This document shows, piece after piece, positions 13,761 through 22,499 of a stretch of DNA of 64,000 nt (the stretch's first letter is position 1; each line of letters begins with the position of its first letter). Position numbers and translations under genes: made by a program. This stretch comes from Allokutzneria oryzae (GTDB lineage: Bacteria > Actinomycetota > Actinomycetes > Mycobacteriales > Pseudonocardiaceae): the NCBI RefSeq assembly GCF_042429765.1, contig NZ_JBHLZU010000011.1:1-64000 (forward strand), written 5' to 3'. The notes beneath the pieces were generated by a model, which was not told the DNA's origin, did not search any database, and saw nothing but the letters and a program-made list of their open reading frames with translations.

Positions 13761-15311
13761 GTGCTCACCGACCCGACCCCATCGGATTCGGCCACACCCG
13801 ACGCGCACCAGTACGACGATCCCGAGCGGGACATCCCGCGCGAGGAATGCGGCGTGTTCGGCGTCTGGGCCCCAGGCGAGGAGGTGGCCAAGCTCACCTT
13901 CTACGGCCTCTACGCACTTCAGCACCGCGGCCAGGAAGCGGCCGGCATCTCAGTAGGCGACGGCTCCAAGGTCGTCGTGTTCAAGGAACTCGGCCTGGTC
14001 AGCCAGGTCTTCGACGAGCAGGTGCTGTCCTCGCTGCGCGGCCACGTCGCGGTCGGCCACACCCGCTACTCCACCACCGGCTCCACCACCTGGGAGAACG
14101 CTCAACCGACCTTCCGCACCACCGCGACCGGCAGCGGGCTGGCGCTCGGCCACAACGGCAACCTGGTGAACACCGCCGAGCTGCTGGCCAGGTGCTCCGA
14201 GCAGGGCGTGAAGGCGACCGCGGGCGCCACCAGCGACTCCGACCTGATGTGCGGGCTGCTCGCGGCGGCCGCCGCGGACACCGGCATCGAGCAGGCCGCG
14301 CTGGACCTGCTGCCCACGCTGCGTGGCGCGTTCTCGCTGGTCTTCTCCGACGAGTCCACGCTCTACGCCGCCCGTGACCCGCAGGGCGTGCGCCCGCTGT
14401 GCCTCGGCCGCCTCGAACGCGGCTGGGTGGTGGCCAGCGAGACCGCGGCACTGGACATCGTGGGCGCCTCGTTCGTCCGCGAGGTCGAGCCGGGCGAGCT
14501 GCTGGCCATCGACGCCGACGGCCTGCGCTCCACGCGCTTCGCCAACCCCGAGCCCAAGGGCTGCATCTTCGAGTACGTCTACCTGGCGCGCCCGGACACC
14601 GCGATCTCCGGCCGGTCGGTGCACGCGACGCGGGTGGCCATCGGCCGCAAGCTCGCCGAGGAGCACCCGGTCGATGCCGACCTGGTGATCCCGGTGCCGG
14701 AGTCCGGCACCCCGGCGGCCATCGGCTACGCGCAGGCGTCCGGCATCCCCTACGGCTCCGGCCTGGTGAAGAACGCCTACGTCGGGCGCACCTTCATCCA
14801 GCCCTCGCAGACCATCCGCCAGCTCGGCATCCGGCTCAAGCTCAACCCGCTGCGCGACGTGATCCGGGGCAAGCGCCTCGTCGTCGTGGACGACTCGATC
14901 GTGCGCGGCAACACCCAGCGGGCCCTGGTGCGGATGCTGCGCGAGGCGGGCGCGGTCGAGGTGCACGTGCGCATCGCCTCACCGCCCGTGCGCTGGCCCT
15001 GCTTCTACGGCATCGACTTCGCCTCGCCCGCGGAGCTGGTGGCCAACGGGCTGGACCTGGACGGCGTGCGGCGCTCCATCGGCTCGGACTCGCTGGGCTA
15101 CGTCTCGCTGGAGTCGCTCGTCGCCGCGACCGAGCAGCCCAAGACCCGGCTGTGCTCGGCCTGCTTCGACGGCGAGTACCCGATCCCGCTGCCGGACGAC
15201 ATGAAGATCGGCAAGCACCTGCTCGAAGGCATCGAGAAGGGCGTATCCGGCCCCGCCACCCCGGTCTCGCCCAGCGGCTACGGTGCCCAGGACGCACTGC
15301 AGCGCCCCTGA
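13761..15311 (+). CDS. purF: Amidophosphoribosyltransferase
   Basis: First enzyme of purine synthesis, converting PRPP and glutamine to phosphoribosylamine. The start is GTG 13761 after GAGGGAG (13748-13754), giving 516 residues; an in-frame open stretch upstream is not coding. Residues 1-29 form a propeptide and Cys30 in ECGVFGVW is the N-terminal nucleophile of the glutamine amidotransferase domain (LQHRGQEAAGIS, GHTRYSTTGS, LGHNGNLVN). The C-terminal phosphoribosyltransferase domain has VVVDDSIVRGNT for PRPP and FASPAELVA. TACACT at 13718-13723 is a possible -10 box. purM follows 43 nt later, so the two form an operon. Confidence 0.97.
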   Translation: MLTDPTPSDSATPDAHQYDDPERDIPREECGVFGVWAPGEEVAKLTFYGLYALQHRGQEAAGISVGDGSKVVVFKELGLVSQVFDEQVLSSLRGHVAVGHTRYSTTGSTTWENAQPTFRTTATGSGLALGHNGNLVNTAELLARCSEQGVKATAGATSDSDLMCGLLAAAAADTGIEQAALDLLPTLRGAFSLVFSDESTLYAARDPQGVRPLCLGRLERGWVVASETAALDIVGASFVREVEPGELLAIDADGLRSTRFANPEPKGCIFEYVYLARPDTAISGRSVHATRVAIGRKLAEEHPVDADLVIPVPESGTPAAIGYAQASGIPYGSGLVKNAYVGRTFIQPSQTIRQLGIRLKLNPLRDVIRGKRLVVVDDSIVRGNTQRALVRMLREAGAVEVHVRIASPPVRWPCFYGIDFASPAELVANGLDLDGVRRSIGSDSLGYVSLESLVAATEQPKTRLCSACFDGEYPIPLPDDMKIGKHLLEGIEKGVSGPATPVSPSGYGAQDALQRP

Positions 15312-15354
15312 GTAATCCAGTTTGGACAATCCACTTTGGACGGAGCTTGAAGAC

Positions 15355-16443
15355 GTGATCGCCCACACGGACAGCCAGAAGGCCACCTACGCCGCGGCCG
15401 GGGTGGACATCGAGGCAGGGGACGAGGCTGTCGAGCAGCTCAAGCCGTGGGCAGCCAAGGCGACCAGACCCGAGGTGCTCGACGGCATCGGTGGCTTCGC
15501 CGGTCTGTTCAAGCTCAAGCTGGACCGCTGGAAGGAGCCGGTGCTCGCCTCCTCGACGGACGGCGTCGGCACCAAGCTCGCGGTCGCGCAGGCCATGGAC
15601 ATCCACGACACGGTCGGCATCGACCTGGTGGCGATGGTCGTGGACGACCTGGTGGTCTGCGGGGCGGAGCCGCTGTTCCTCCAGGACTACATCGCGGTCG
15701 GCAAGGTCGTCCCCGAGCGCATCGCCCAGATCGTCAAGGGCATCGCGGACGGCTGCGTGCAGGCGGGCTGCGCGCTGATGGGCGGCGAGACCGCCGAGCA
15801 CCCCGGCCTGATGGCGCCGGACCACTACGACATGTCCGCCACCGGCGTCGGTGTCGTCGAGGCCGACGCGGTGCTCGGGCCGGACAAGGTCAAGCCGGGC
15901 GACGTGGTGATCGGCATGGGCGCCTCCGGCCTGCACTCCAACGGCTACTCGCTGGCCAGGCACGTGCTGCTGGACATCGCGAGGATGCCGCTGACCGGGC
16001 ACGTCGAGGAGCTCGGCCGCACGCTGGGCGAGGAGCTGCTGGAGCCGACCCGGATCTACGCCAAGGACTGCCTGGCGCTGGCCGCCGAGACCGACGTCCG
16101 GACCTTCGCGCACGTCACCGGCGGCGGCCTCGCGGGCAACCTGGGCCGGGTCATCCCGCAGGGCCTGACCGCAGTGCTGGACCGGGGCACCTGGAACCCG
16201 GCGCCGCTCTACGCGCTGATCGCGCAGCGCGGCCGCGTCGAGCGCGAGGAGATGGAGCGCACCTTCAACATGGGGGTCGGCATGGTCGCGGTGGTCGCGG
16301 CCGAGGACACCGACCGCGCGCTGGCGGTGCTGACCGCCCGCCACGTCCCGGCCTGGGTCATCGGCGAGGTCGGCAAGACCGCGGGCATGGACGTCGCCGA
16401 GGGCGACCGCGCCGTGCTGCGCGGTGACCACCCCCGCTTCTGA
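15355..16443 (+). CDS. purM: Phosphoribosylformylglycinamidine cyclo-ligase (AIR synthetase)
   Basis: ATP-dependent fifth step of purine synthesis. GTG 15355 is chosen, with GGAG at 15342-15345 nine nt upstream, giving 362 residues starting VIAHTDSQKATYAAAGVDIE; an in-frame TTG at 15322 has no good ribosome binding site. Conserved motifs include the ATP loop ASSTDGVGTKLAVA, GIDLVAMVVDDLVVCGAEPL, LMGGETAEHPG and HVTGGGLAGNLGR. The 43-nt gap from purF holds a TTTGGAC direct repeat (15321 and 15334) but no terminator, so co-transcription is expected. It ends at a strong hairpin. Confidence 0.96.
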   Translation: MIAHTDSQKATYAAAGVDIEAGDEAVEQLKPWAAKATRPEVLDGIGGFAGLFKLKLDRWKEPVLASSTDGVGTKLAVAQAMDIHDTVGIDLVAMVVDDLVVCGAEPLFLQDYIAVGKVVPERIAQIVKGIADGCVQAGCALMGGETAEHPGLMAPDHYDMSATGVGVVEADAVLGPDKVKPGDVVIGMGASGLHSNGYSLARHVLLDIARMPLTGHVEELGRTLGEELLEPTRIYAKDCLALAAETDVRTFAHVTGGGLAGNLGRVIPQGLTAVLDRGTWNPAPLYALIAQRGRVEREEMERTFNMGVGMVAVVAAEDTDRALAVLTARHVPAWVIGEVGKTAGMDVAEGDRAVLRGDHPRF

Positions 16444-16460
16444 CCCACGGCGATCCGTCG

Positions 16461-16500
16461 CGACGGGACCGGCTCACCCACGGGTGGGCCGGTCCCGTCG
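16461..16500 (+). terminator. Terminator of the purF-purM operon
   Basis: CGACGGGACCGGC (16461-16473) pairs perfectly with 16488-16500 and the stem extends inward through further pairs, about 19 bp in all with a tiny loop. It starts 17 nt after the purM stop. There is no T-run, as often in high-GC actinobacteria. Confidence 0.75.
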
Positions 16501-16642
16501 TGCGTTGTGGCCACCATTTCGGCGCGCCGATCGCGGCTGCTCAGGGGACCATGACCGGTGTGACCGGCCTCGCCGTTCCGCGTTGGCCTGCAACCCGGCG
16601 GTGCGCCGCCTCGTAGTAGCTGGTGACTGGAGGGAGTACCCA

Positions 16643-17167
16643 GTGGCCGCTGATCGCGACAGCGAGTTCGCCGAGTACATGGAAAGCCGGGCGGGCGTGA
16701 TGCGCCGCACGGCCTTCCTGCTGTGCGGTGACTGGCATCGGGCCGAGGATCTGGTCCAGATCGCGTTGACCAAGATCTACGTGGCGTGGCCGAAGCTGAA
16801 CCGCAACGGTTCGGTCGACGCGTACTCGCGCCAGGTGCTGGTGCGCAGCGCCATCGACGAGTCGCGCCGCGCGTTCCGCCGTCGGGAGACCCCGGTGGAC
16901 GCGCTGCCGGAAGTGCCCGCCGACTCGCGCAGGCTGGACGAGGCCATGGACGTGCGCAAGGCGCTGGCGATGCTGCCCGCCGGGCAGCGCGCCACGGTCG
17001 TGCTGCGCTACTGGGAGGACCTCTCCGTCGAGGAGACCGCGAAGGCGATGCGGTGTTCGCAGGGCACGGTCAAGAGCCAGGCCGCGAAGGGCCTCGCCGC
17101 GCTGCGCCGCCTGCTGTCGAACACCGACGTCTTTGGCAGCCCCGCCGTTTTCGAGGAGCAGCGATGA
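16643..17167 (+). CDS. SigE-family RNA polymerase sigma factor (ECF type)
   Basis: A 174-residue group 4 sigma factor. Region 2 is seen in VMRRTAFLLCGDWHRAEDLV and YVAWPKLNRNGSVDAYSRQV; region 4 in LAMLPAGQRATVVLRYWEDL, SVEETAKAMRCSQGTVKSQA. The start is GTG 16643 with GGAGGGA at 16629-16635. It belongs to the small actinobacterial SigE-like group common in Streptomyces and relatives. The stop overlaps the start of the next gene (ATGA), and that gene encodes a one-pass membrane protein that may be its anti-sigma partner. A close paralogue with the same arrangement lies at 31273. The target promoter is unknown. Confidence 0.9.
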   Translation: MAADRDSEFAEYMESRAGVMRRTAFLLCGDWHRAEDLVQIALTKIYVAWPKLNRNGSVDAYSRQVLVRSAIDESRRAFRRRETPVDALPEVPADSRRLDEAMDVRKALAMLPAGQRATVVLRYWEDLSVEETAKAMRCSQGTVKSQAAKGLAALRRLLSNTDVFGSPAVFEEQR

Positions 17168-18006
17168 GCCGCGAGATCCGGGACGACGACGACATCCGCG
17201 AGTTGCTCGGCGGCGTCCTCCAGATGGAGCCGCCGATGACCATCGACCGCGCGGCCGTGCTGAGCGCGGGCAAGCGCGCGTTGCGGCGCCGCAGGCTGGC
17301 CGCCGCGACCGGGGTCGCCGCCGGTGTCGTCGCCGTCGCGCTCGGCGCCACCGCGATCGCCGGGCCGTCGGCGCTGTTCGGCGGACCCGACCTCGGCCCA
17401 GCGGTGCCCGCCCCGCCGCGGCCGAGCGTCAGCGAGGTCGCTCCGACCATGAGGACGTCACCGGTCCCGCCCGCGACCACCAGGCTCGCCCCTCCCACCG
17501 CCGTGACGTCAGTGCCCATGACGAAGGGGGAGCTCAACGCCGCCGACCCCGTCGCCCAGCAGATCGCTGTCTCCTTCTCCACCATCTTCACCTCCCTGCA
17601 CCCGCTGCCCTCCTGGGCGGAGCTGAGCCCGCGCGGTGCGCGCTTCCAGGTGACTCAGGGCGGACTCAAGCTGGTCGCGGACCTCAAGGACTCCCAGGGC
17701 GTCGGCTCCTTCCGGTTCGACGTCGTCAAGAACGCGCCGGCGGTCTCCTGCGCCGGGGCGACGGCGTCGACCTGCGAGACCCTGGAGCTGGATCCCACGC
17801 TGGATCGGCGGGTGACCGGCGTCTACACCGTCACCTCCTCGGGGCCCGTCGTCACCAACACACTGTTCGTGAACCGGTACGACGGGTTCCAGCTCGTGCT
17901 CTCCAGCACCAACCGGGGAAGCACGGGCGAGATGAGGCCGACGCCGACCCTGACCAAGGCCAACCTCATCAGCGCCGCCTTGGTCCCGGCCTACCCGTAC
18001 TGGTAG
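17164..18006 (+). CDS. Single-pass membrane protein, candidate anti-sigma partner
   Basis: A 280-residue protein translated from ATG 17164, overlapping the sigma gene by 4 nt. The N-terminal 45 residues are charged (MSREIRDDDDIRELLGGVLQ, then KRALRRRR), followed by one membrane segment (AAATGVAAGVVAVALGATAI) and a long extracellular part with a Pro/Thr-rich linker and a folded C-terminal domain containing two cysteines (SCAGATASTCETLELD). Layout and coupling fit a membrane anchor of the sigma factor, but there is no zinc-binding HxxxCxxC motif, so it is not a standard ZAS-type anti-sigma factor. Function is inferred from context only. Confidence 0.6.
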   Translation: MSREIRDDDDIRELLGGVLQMEPPMTIDRAAVLSAGKRALRRRRLAAATGVAAGVVAVALGATAIAGPSALFGGPDLGPAVPAPPRPSVSEVAPTMRTSPVPPATTRLAPPTAVTSVPMTKGELNAADPVAQQIAVSFSTIFTSLHPLPSWAELSPRGARFQVTQGGLKLVADLKDSQGVGSFRFDVVKNAPAVSCAGATASTCETLELDPTLDRRVTGVYTVTSSGPVVTNTLFVNRYDGFQLVLSSTNRGSTGEMRPTPTLTKANLISAALVPAYPYW

Positions 18007-18015
18007 CCGGAGCGG

Positions 18016-18675
18016 TCACGAGCGCCAGCGGTAGCGGCGCTCCGGGCGGCCGGTGCTGCCGTAGCGCAGGCCGACCTCGGCGCGCCCCGCGCTGACGAAG
18101 TGTTCGAGGTAGCGGCGTGCGCTCACCCTGGACAGCTCGGTCGCCTCGGCGCACTCCGATGCGGACATGTCGCCGGAGTGGTCCCGCAGCGCCTGCTCCA
18201 CCAGCTTGGCGGTCTCCTGGCTGAGCCCCTTGGGCATGGCCGGTTCCGCCGACGGGCGCCCGCCGAACAGCTGGTCCACTGTGGACTGGTCCATGGTGGG
18301 CGGTTGCCGGCGGACGACGGAGAAGTGCTCCAGCTGGGCGCGCAACGCGTTGTAGGTGAACGGTTTGATCAGGTAGTGCAGCACGCCGCCGCGCATGGCG
18401 GAGCGCACCGTGTCCACCTCCCGCGCGGCGCTGACCACGATCACGTCGGTGTCCCCGCCGAGCGCGCGGACCTCCCGCAGCACGCTCAGCCCGTCCATGT
18501 CCGGCAGGTAGATGTCCAGCAGCACCAGGTCCGGCCGCAGCTCCTCGACCTTGCGCACCGCGTCCGCCCCGGTGTGCGCGACGCCGACCACCTCGAAGCC
18601 GGGCGTGCGGCCGACGTAGCCGCTGTGCACCTTGGCCACCATGAAGTCGTCGTCGACGACGAGCACCCTGATCAC
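18016..18675 (-). CDS. Response regulator, CitB/DcuR family
   Basis: A 219-residue regulator starting GTG 18675. The receiver domain shows VLVVDDDFMVAKVHSGYV, the phosphoacceptor Asp in LVLLDIYLPDMDGL and the conserved Lys in YLIKPFTYNALRAQLEHF. The C-terminal part (LSQETAKLVEQALR ... LSRVSARRYLEHFVSAGR) is the helix-turn-helix typical of CitB/DctR-type regulators rather than OmpR or NarL types. It overlaps the upstream kinase gene by 4 nt (GTGA). Kinases of this class sense citrate or C4-dicarboxylates, and a TctCBA tricarboxylate transporter lies 10 kb away, so it may be the target; that link is inference. Confidence 0.88.
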   Translation of the reverse strand: MIRVLVVDDDFMVAKVHSGYVGRTPGFEVVGVAHTGADAVRKVEELRPDLVLLDIYLPDMDGLSVLREVRALGGDTDVIVVSAAREVDTVRSAMRGGVLHYLIKPFTYNALRAQLEHFSVVRRQPPTMDQSTVDQLFGGRPSAEPAMPKGLSQETAKLVEQALRDHSGDMSASECAEATELSRVSARRYLEHFVSAGRAEVGLRYGSTGRPERRYRWRS

Positions 18676-20249
18676 CGCGAACCTCCAGCAGCCGACAAGC
18701 CCAGCCGCGCCGAGAACACCGCGCCGCCATCGTTGCGCACCGAGACCTCACCGCCGCGCCGCACGCAGATCTGCCTGGTCAGCGCCAGGCCGATACCGCG
18801 CTGGCCACCGTGCTCGGCGACCTTGGTGGTGAAGCCGTGCCGGAAGACCTCCTCGGCGATCTCCGGGGCGACGCCCGGCCCGGAGTCTCGCACCCGCACC
18901 ACCACGTCGTGCTCGGTCTGCCGCAGGTCGACCTCGACCCAGCCGCCGCCGGTGGCGGGCAGCGCGTCCAGCGCGTTGTCGACCAGGTTGCCCACCACGG
19001 TGACCAGGTCCGCCGACAGCGCGTCGTCGAGCTCCCCGACACGGCTGTCCGCGCTGAGCCGCAGGCCGACCGCGTGCTCGGCGGCGAGGCTCGCCTTGGC
19101 GATCAGCAGCGCGGCCAGCGCCGGGTCGGCGATCTTCGAGACGACCTCGGCCGACCACTCCTCGTGCGCCCTGCTCGCCCGCGTCACGTAGCGCACGACC
19201 TCGTCGTACTCGCCGAGCTCGATCAGCCCGGAGATGGTGTGCAGCTGGTTGGTGAACTCGTGCGCCTGCGCCCGCAGCGTGTCGGTGGTCTGCCGGTGCA
19301 CGTCCAGCTCGTGCCGCAGCGCGGCCAGCTCGGTCCGGTCCCGCATGGTGATCACCGCGCCGATCGGCTGGCCGTGCACGGAGATCGGCATCCGGTTCAT
19401 CGTGAGCACCCTGCCCTTGCGCAGCGCGATCTCGTCCTGCCCGTGGGTCCGTCCGGCGAGCACGTCGCGCAGCCGCTCGTTGAGGTCGAGCTCGCCGAGG
19501 GGGCGGCCGACGCAGTCCGGCGGCAGGTTCAGCAGCCGCAGCGCCTGGTCGTTGACCAGCGTGATCCGGTCCTGCTGGTCGAGCCCGAGCACGCCCTCCT
19601 TGACCCCGCGCAGCATCGCTTCTCGGTGCTCGACGAGCCCGGTGATCTCCCGGGGCTCCAGGCCGAGGGTCTGCCGCTTGATCCACCACGACACCAGCAG
19701 CGAGCCGCCGAGCCCGAGCGCCGCGGCGATGCCCAGGTACACCACCAGGTCACCTGGCGACTCGGTGATGGTCTGCCAGACGGTCGGCTGGGCCCGGCCC
19801 ACCGCGACCAGACCGGCCAACCGCCCGGACTCGTTGATCACCGGCACGTGCGCGACGACCGCGTCACCGATCACCCCGACCCAGGCCCGTCCGGTCGGCG
19901 CTGTGGAGCCCTCCGTCGGCAGGGCCTCCCCGACCTGGGTGGGGTCGGGCGAGGTCAGCACGGTCCCGCGGGCGTCAGTGATGATCACGAAGTCGGCGCC
20001 GGACAACGCGCGTGCGCTCTCGGCGAACGGCGGCAGCGTGTACCGCCGCAGCGGCTCGGCCACCCCGTCGCGCACCCCGGCGGTCGCGGCAACGTCCTCG
20101 GCGACGGAGAGCAGCCGACCGCCCTCGGTGTCGCGGAACGTGGCGTGCGACTGCGCGATGGTGACCCCGGCGACCGCGCCGAGCAGCGCGAGCACGATCA
20201 GCAGCTGCAACCCGAAGAGCTGCCGTGCGAGCGACCCACGAAAGACCAC
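18672..20249 (-). CDS. Sensor histidine kinase, CitA/DcuS family
   Basis: About 525 residues from GTG 20249. Two membrane segments (LFGLQLLIVLALLGAVAGV and VVYLGIAAALGLGGSLLVSW) flank an extracellular sensor of the CitA/DcuS PAS type (VIITDARGTVLTSPDPTQVG). A cytoplasmic PAS domain follows (GLDQQDRITLVNDQALRLL), then the phosphoacceptor His in RAQAHEFTNQLHTISGLIEL and the ATPase domain with N-box VVGNLVDNALDAL and GIGLALTRQI. The ligand is probably a di- or tricarboxylate by family. A strong hairpin lies in its 5' leader. Coupled to the downstream regulator. Confidence 0.9.
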   Translation of the reverse strand: MVFRGSLARQLFGLQLLIVLALLGAVAGVTIAQSHATFRDTEGGRLLSVAEDVAATAGVRDGVAEPLRRYTLPPFAESARALSGADFVIITDARGTVLTSPDPTQVGEALPTEGSTAPTGRAWVGVIGDAVVAHVPVINESGRLAGLVAVGRAQPTVWQTITESPGDLVVYLGIAAALGLGGSLLVSWWIKRQTLGLEPREITGLVEHREAMLRGVKEGVLGLDQQDRITLVNDQALRLLNLPPDCVGRPLGELDLNERLRDVLAGRTHGQDEIALRKGRVLTMNRMPISVHGQPIGAVITMRDRTELAALRHELDVHRQTTDTLRAQAHEFTNQLHTISGLIELGEYDEVVRYVTRASRAHEEWSAEVVSKIADPALAALLIAKASLAAEHAVGLRLSADSRVGELDDALSADLVTVVGNLVDNALDALPATGGGWVEVDLRQTEHDVVVRVRDSGPGVAPEIAEEVFRHGFTTKVAEHGGQRGIGLALTRQICVRRGGEVSVRNDGGAVFSARLGLSAAGGSR

Positions 20250-20562
20250 CGCGTCACGGTAACCGCACAACGGCCGGGGTGGGTCTCGATCGGGTACCCA
20301 CCCCGGCCGTCCACTGTGGACCAGACGGCAGCCCGCCCTCCAGTGCTTTCCTGAACGGCCGTCGGCGACGCCGTCCAGGTACATCCGCTCGACACGCTCC
20401 GGAAAGAGTCGGGTTTTCCTTGCCTCGAAACCGTTTTCTCCTTAGCGTTGCGGTCGTCTGTGGGAATGGGCGCGTCGCCGTGGAGTGTGTTCGCGTGAGG
20501 CTGGCATTTCGCGGCTGAGCCGCCATCTGCCTTTCGGCATATATTTCCCAGGAACGGTTGCC
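20250..20562. other. 313-bp intergenic region between two divergent sensor kinases
   Basis: Holds a 14-bp hairpin (20271-20309), a copy of the palindrome GTCCACTGTGGAC at 20309-20321, and an A/T-richer stretch near 20528-20550 (CTTTCGGCATATATTTCC) just upstream of the plus-strand kinase. No open frame with coding character and no RNA gene is seen. Confidence 0.6.
20271..20309 (-). promoter_or_regulatory. Stable hairpin in the 5' leader of the CitA-like kinase
   Basis: CGGCCGGGGTGGGT (20271-20284) pairs perfectly with 20296-20309 around an 11-nt loop. It ends 21 nt before the kinase GTG start and no gene on this strand lies upstream, so it is not a terminator for another gene. It may act as an attenuator or mRNA stabiliser, or be an operator. 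Confidence 0.5.
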
Positions 20563-21708
20563 ATGGGTGTCTCGGAAAGCTCTAGTGGTATGCGGATCTC
20601 CGCTGTTCGGCACTGGACACGGCTCTCACCGTGGGCTCGCGACGCCGTGCTGGCGGTCGCGGTCGCGGTGGTCGTCCTCGGCATGCCCGCGTTGGACTCC
20701 GCGTTCGTCGCCTTCGCGCGACCGGGCGAACCGCACCGCGACTGGCTGTGGGTGGCTCTGGTGCTCGCGACCAGCGCACCGCTCGCGCTGAGCCGTCGCT
20801 TCCCGATCGCCTCCGTCGCGGTCGTCGCCGTGATCACGTTGTGGTCGGTGGTGATCGAGCACAACATCGCTCCGTGGGCGGTGATGGCCGGCGCGTTCGC
20901 CGCCGCCTGCCACTGCGACCGGAGCAGGCTGCCGCTCCTGGCTGTCGGCTCGGTGGCGTGGATGTACGCCATGGCCGCGGTCGTCGGCGGTCGCCTGCTG
21001 CCGTCGGACATGATCGGGGCAGCCGGGTTGGCGTTGATGCCGGTCTCGCTCGGCTACGCGCTCCGGGTGCAGCGCGAGCACGCCATCCAGCTCCAGCGGC
21101 TGCACGTCGCCGAGCAGCAGCGGGCGCGCGCGGAGGAGCGGGCGCGCGTCGCGCGGGACGTGCACGACGTCGCGGGTCACCACCTGAGTGCGATCCGGCT
21201 CCGGGCGATGGGTGCGAGCCGTGCGAAGAGCGCCTCGCACGACGAGGCGCTGAGCACCGTCGCGGAGCTGTCGGCCAACGCGCTCAGCGAGATCAGGGGC
21301 CTCATCGGCGCGCTGCGCGAAGACGAACCCCGGTTGACGGGGCTGCCCGAGCTCGCTCAGCGGCTCAGCTCCCCGGAGCTGAGGATCACCGTGACGATCG
21401 ATGAGCTGCCCGCGCTCCCGGAGCGGCTGCACGGGTGTGGCTACCGGATCGCCCAAGAGGCGCTGACGAACGTGGTGCGGCATTCCGGGGCGAAGGCCGC
21501 TTCCGTGCACGTCGAGGTGATCGAGGCACAATTGATCATCATCGTTGAGGACGACGGCGCGGGTGCCGATACGGTGCGCGAGGGCAACGGGCTGCGCGGG
21601 ATGCGGGAGCGCGCCGAGCAGCTGGGCGGCACCGTGGTCGCGGGGCCGCTCCGTCCGCGTGGGTGGCGGGTCACCGCGACCCTGCCGGTGAAACGAGGGC
21701 TCGGATGA
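20563..21708 (+). CDS. Sensor histidine kinase, NarL/DesK type (HisKA_3)
   Basis: 381 residues from ATG 20563, with AGGAA 8 nt upstream. The N-terminal half has about five membrane segments (DAVLAVAVAVVVLGMPAL, WLWVALVLATSAPLAL, and others) and no extracellular sensor. A coiled-coil (EQQRARAEERARVARDVHDV) leads to the phosphoacceptor His in RDVHDVAGHHLSAIRLRAMG, and the ATPase domain has IAQEALTNVVRHSGAKAASV and GNGLRGMRERAEQLGG. Such kinases sense membrane or cell-envelope states. It overlaps its partner regulator by 4 nt. Confidence 0.92.
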   Translation: MGVSESSSGMRISAVRHWTRLSPWARDAVLAVAVAVVVLGMPALDSAFVAFARPGEPHRDWLWVALVLATSAPLALSRRFPIASVAVVAVITLWSVVIEHNIAPWAVMAGAFAAACHCDRSRLPLLAVGSVAWMYAMAAVVGGRLLPSDMIGAAGLALMPVSLGYALRVQREHAIQLQRLHVAEQQRARAEERARVARDVHDVAGHHLSAIRLRAMGASRAKSASHDEALSTVAELSANALSEIRGLIGALREDEPRLTGLPELAQRLSSPELRITVTIDELPALPERLHGCGYRIAQEALTNVVRHSGAKAASVHVEVIEAQLIIIVEDDGAGADTVREGNGLRGMRERAEQLGGTVVAGPLRPRGWRVTATLPVKRGLG

Positions 21709-22352
21709 TTCGTGTGCTGGTCGCCGACGACCAGGCAGCCGCCCGCACCGGGTTGCGGCTGCTGCTCGACGGCGAACCGGACATCGAGGTGGTCGGCGAG
21801 GCCGCCGACGGCCACGACGTGGTCGCGTTGACCGAGCGCCGCCGCCCCGACGTGGTGTTCACCGACCTGCGGATGCCGAGGATGGACGGCCTCACCGCGA
21901 TCCGCCGCGTGTGCTCGTTGCGGGCCGCGCCCGCCGTGATCGCGCTGACCACCTTCGACACCGACGAGTACCTGTTCGGGGCGCTTCAGGCCGGGGCGGT
22001 CGGTTTCGTGCTCAAGGACAGCGAGCCCGGCTTGTTCGTCGACGCCGTGCGGGCCGCGTTCCAGGGGCAGGGGTTGATCGACCCGCAGGTGACGCGGCGG
22101 CTGGTGCACCGGTTCGCGGAGACCTCGCCCCGCCCGGCCACCGCTGAGCTGGACGAGCTGACCCCCCGTGAGCTGGACGTGCTGCGCAGCCTGGCGCGGG
22201 GGCGGAGCAATGCGGAGATCGCGGAGGAGCTGTTCATCAGCGCGGGAACGGTGAAGATCCACATCGCCCGGGTGCTGGCGAAGCTCGGGGTGGCCACTCG
22301 GGTGCAGGCGGTGATCTACGCCCATCGTCATGGACTGGTGACGTGGGACTGA
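21705..22352 (+). CDS. Response regulator, NarL/FixJ family
   Basis: 215 residues from ATG 21705, overlapping the kinase stop (ATGA). The receiver has VLVADDQAAARTGLRLLLDG, phosphoacceptor Asp in DVVFTDLRMPRMDGLTAIRR and FVLKDSEPGLFVDAVRA. The LuxR-type helix-turn-helix is LTPRELDVLRSLARGRSNAE through LFISAGTVKIHIARVLAKLG. No transport or target genes lie beside it on this strand; the transcript ends at a hairpin shared with the convergent HNH gene. Confidence 0.93.
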   Translation: MIRVLVADDQAAARTGLRLLLDGEPDIEVVGEAADGHDVVALTERRRPDVVFTDLRMPRMDGLTAIRRVCSLRAAPAVIALTTFDTDEYLFGALQAGAVGFVLKDSEPGLFVDAVRAAFQGQGLIDPQVTRRLVHRFAETSPRPATAELDELTPRELDVLRSLARGRSNAEIAEELFISAGTVKIHIARVLAKLGVATRVQAVIYAHRHGLVTWD

Positions 22353-22453
22353 CTGGCGTGTGGGCCGTTCTGTGCTGCCGCCCCGACTTCGTCGGGTTGC
22401 CCTCGGATAATTCTCCCGGACTCCGGCGCGCATTTCCTTGGGCATCCACCACC

Positions 22454-22488
22454 GCTAGCCCGCTCACCTAATACGGTGGCGGGCTAGC
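22454..22488. terminator. Two-way terminator hairpin
   Basis: GCTAGCCCGC (22454-22463) pairs with 22479-22488, and after a single bulged T the stem continues CACC/GGTG to a six-base loop TAATAC. It lies between the convergent response-regulator and HNH genes. Confidence 0.75.
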
Positions 22489-22499
22489 CGGGGCCGGGT

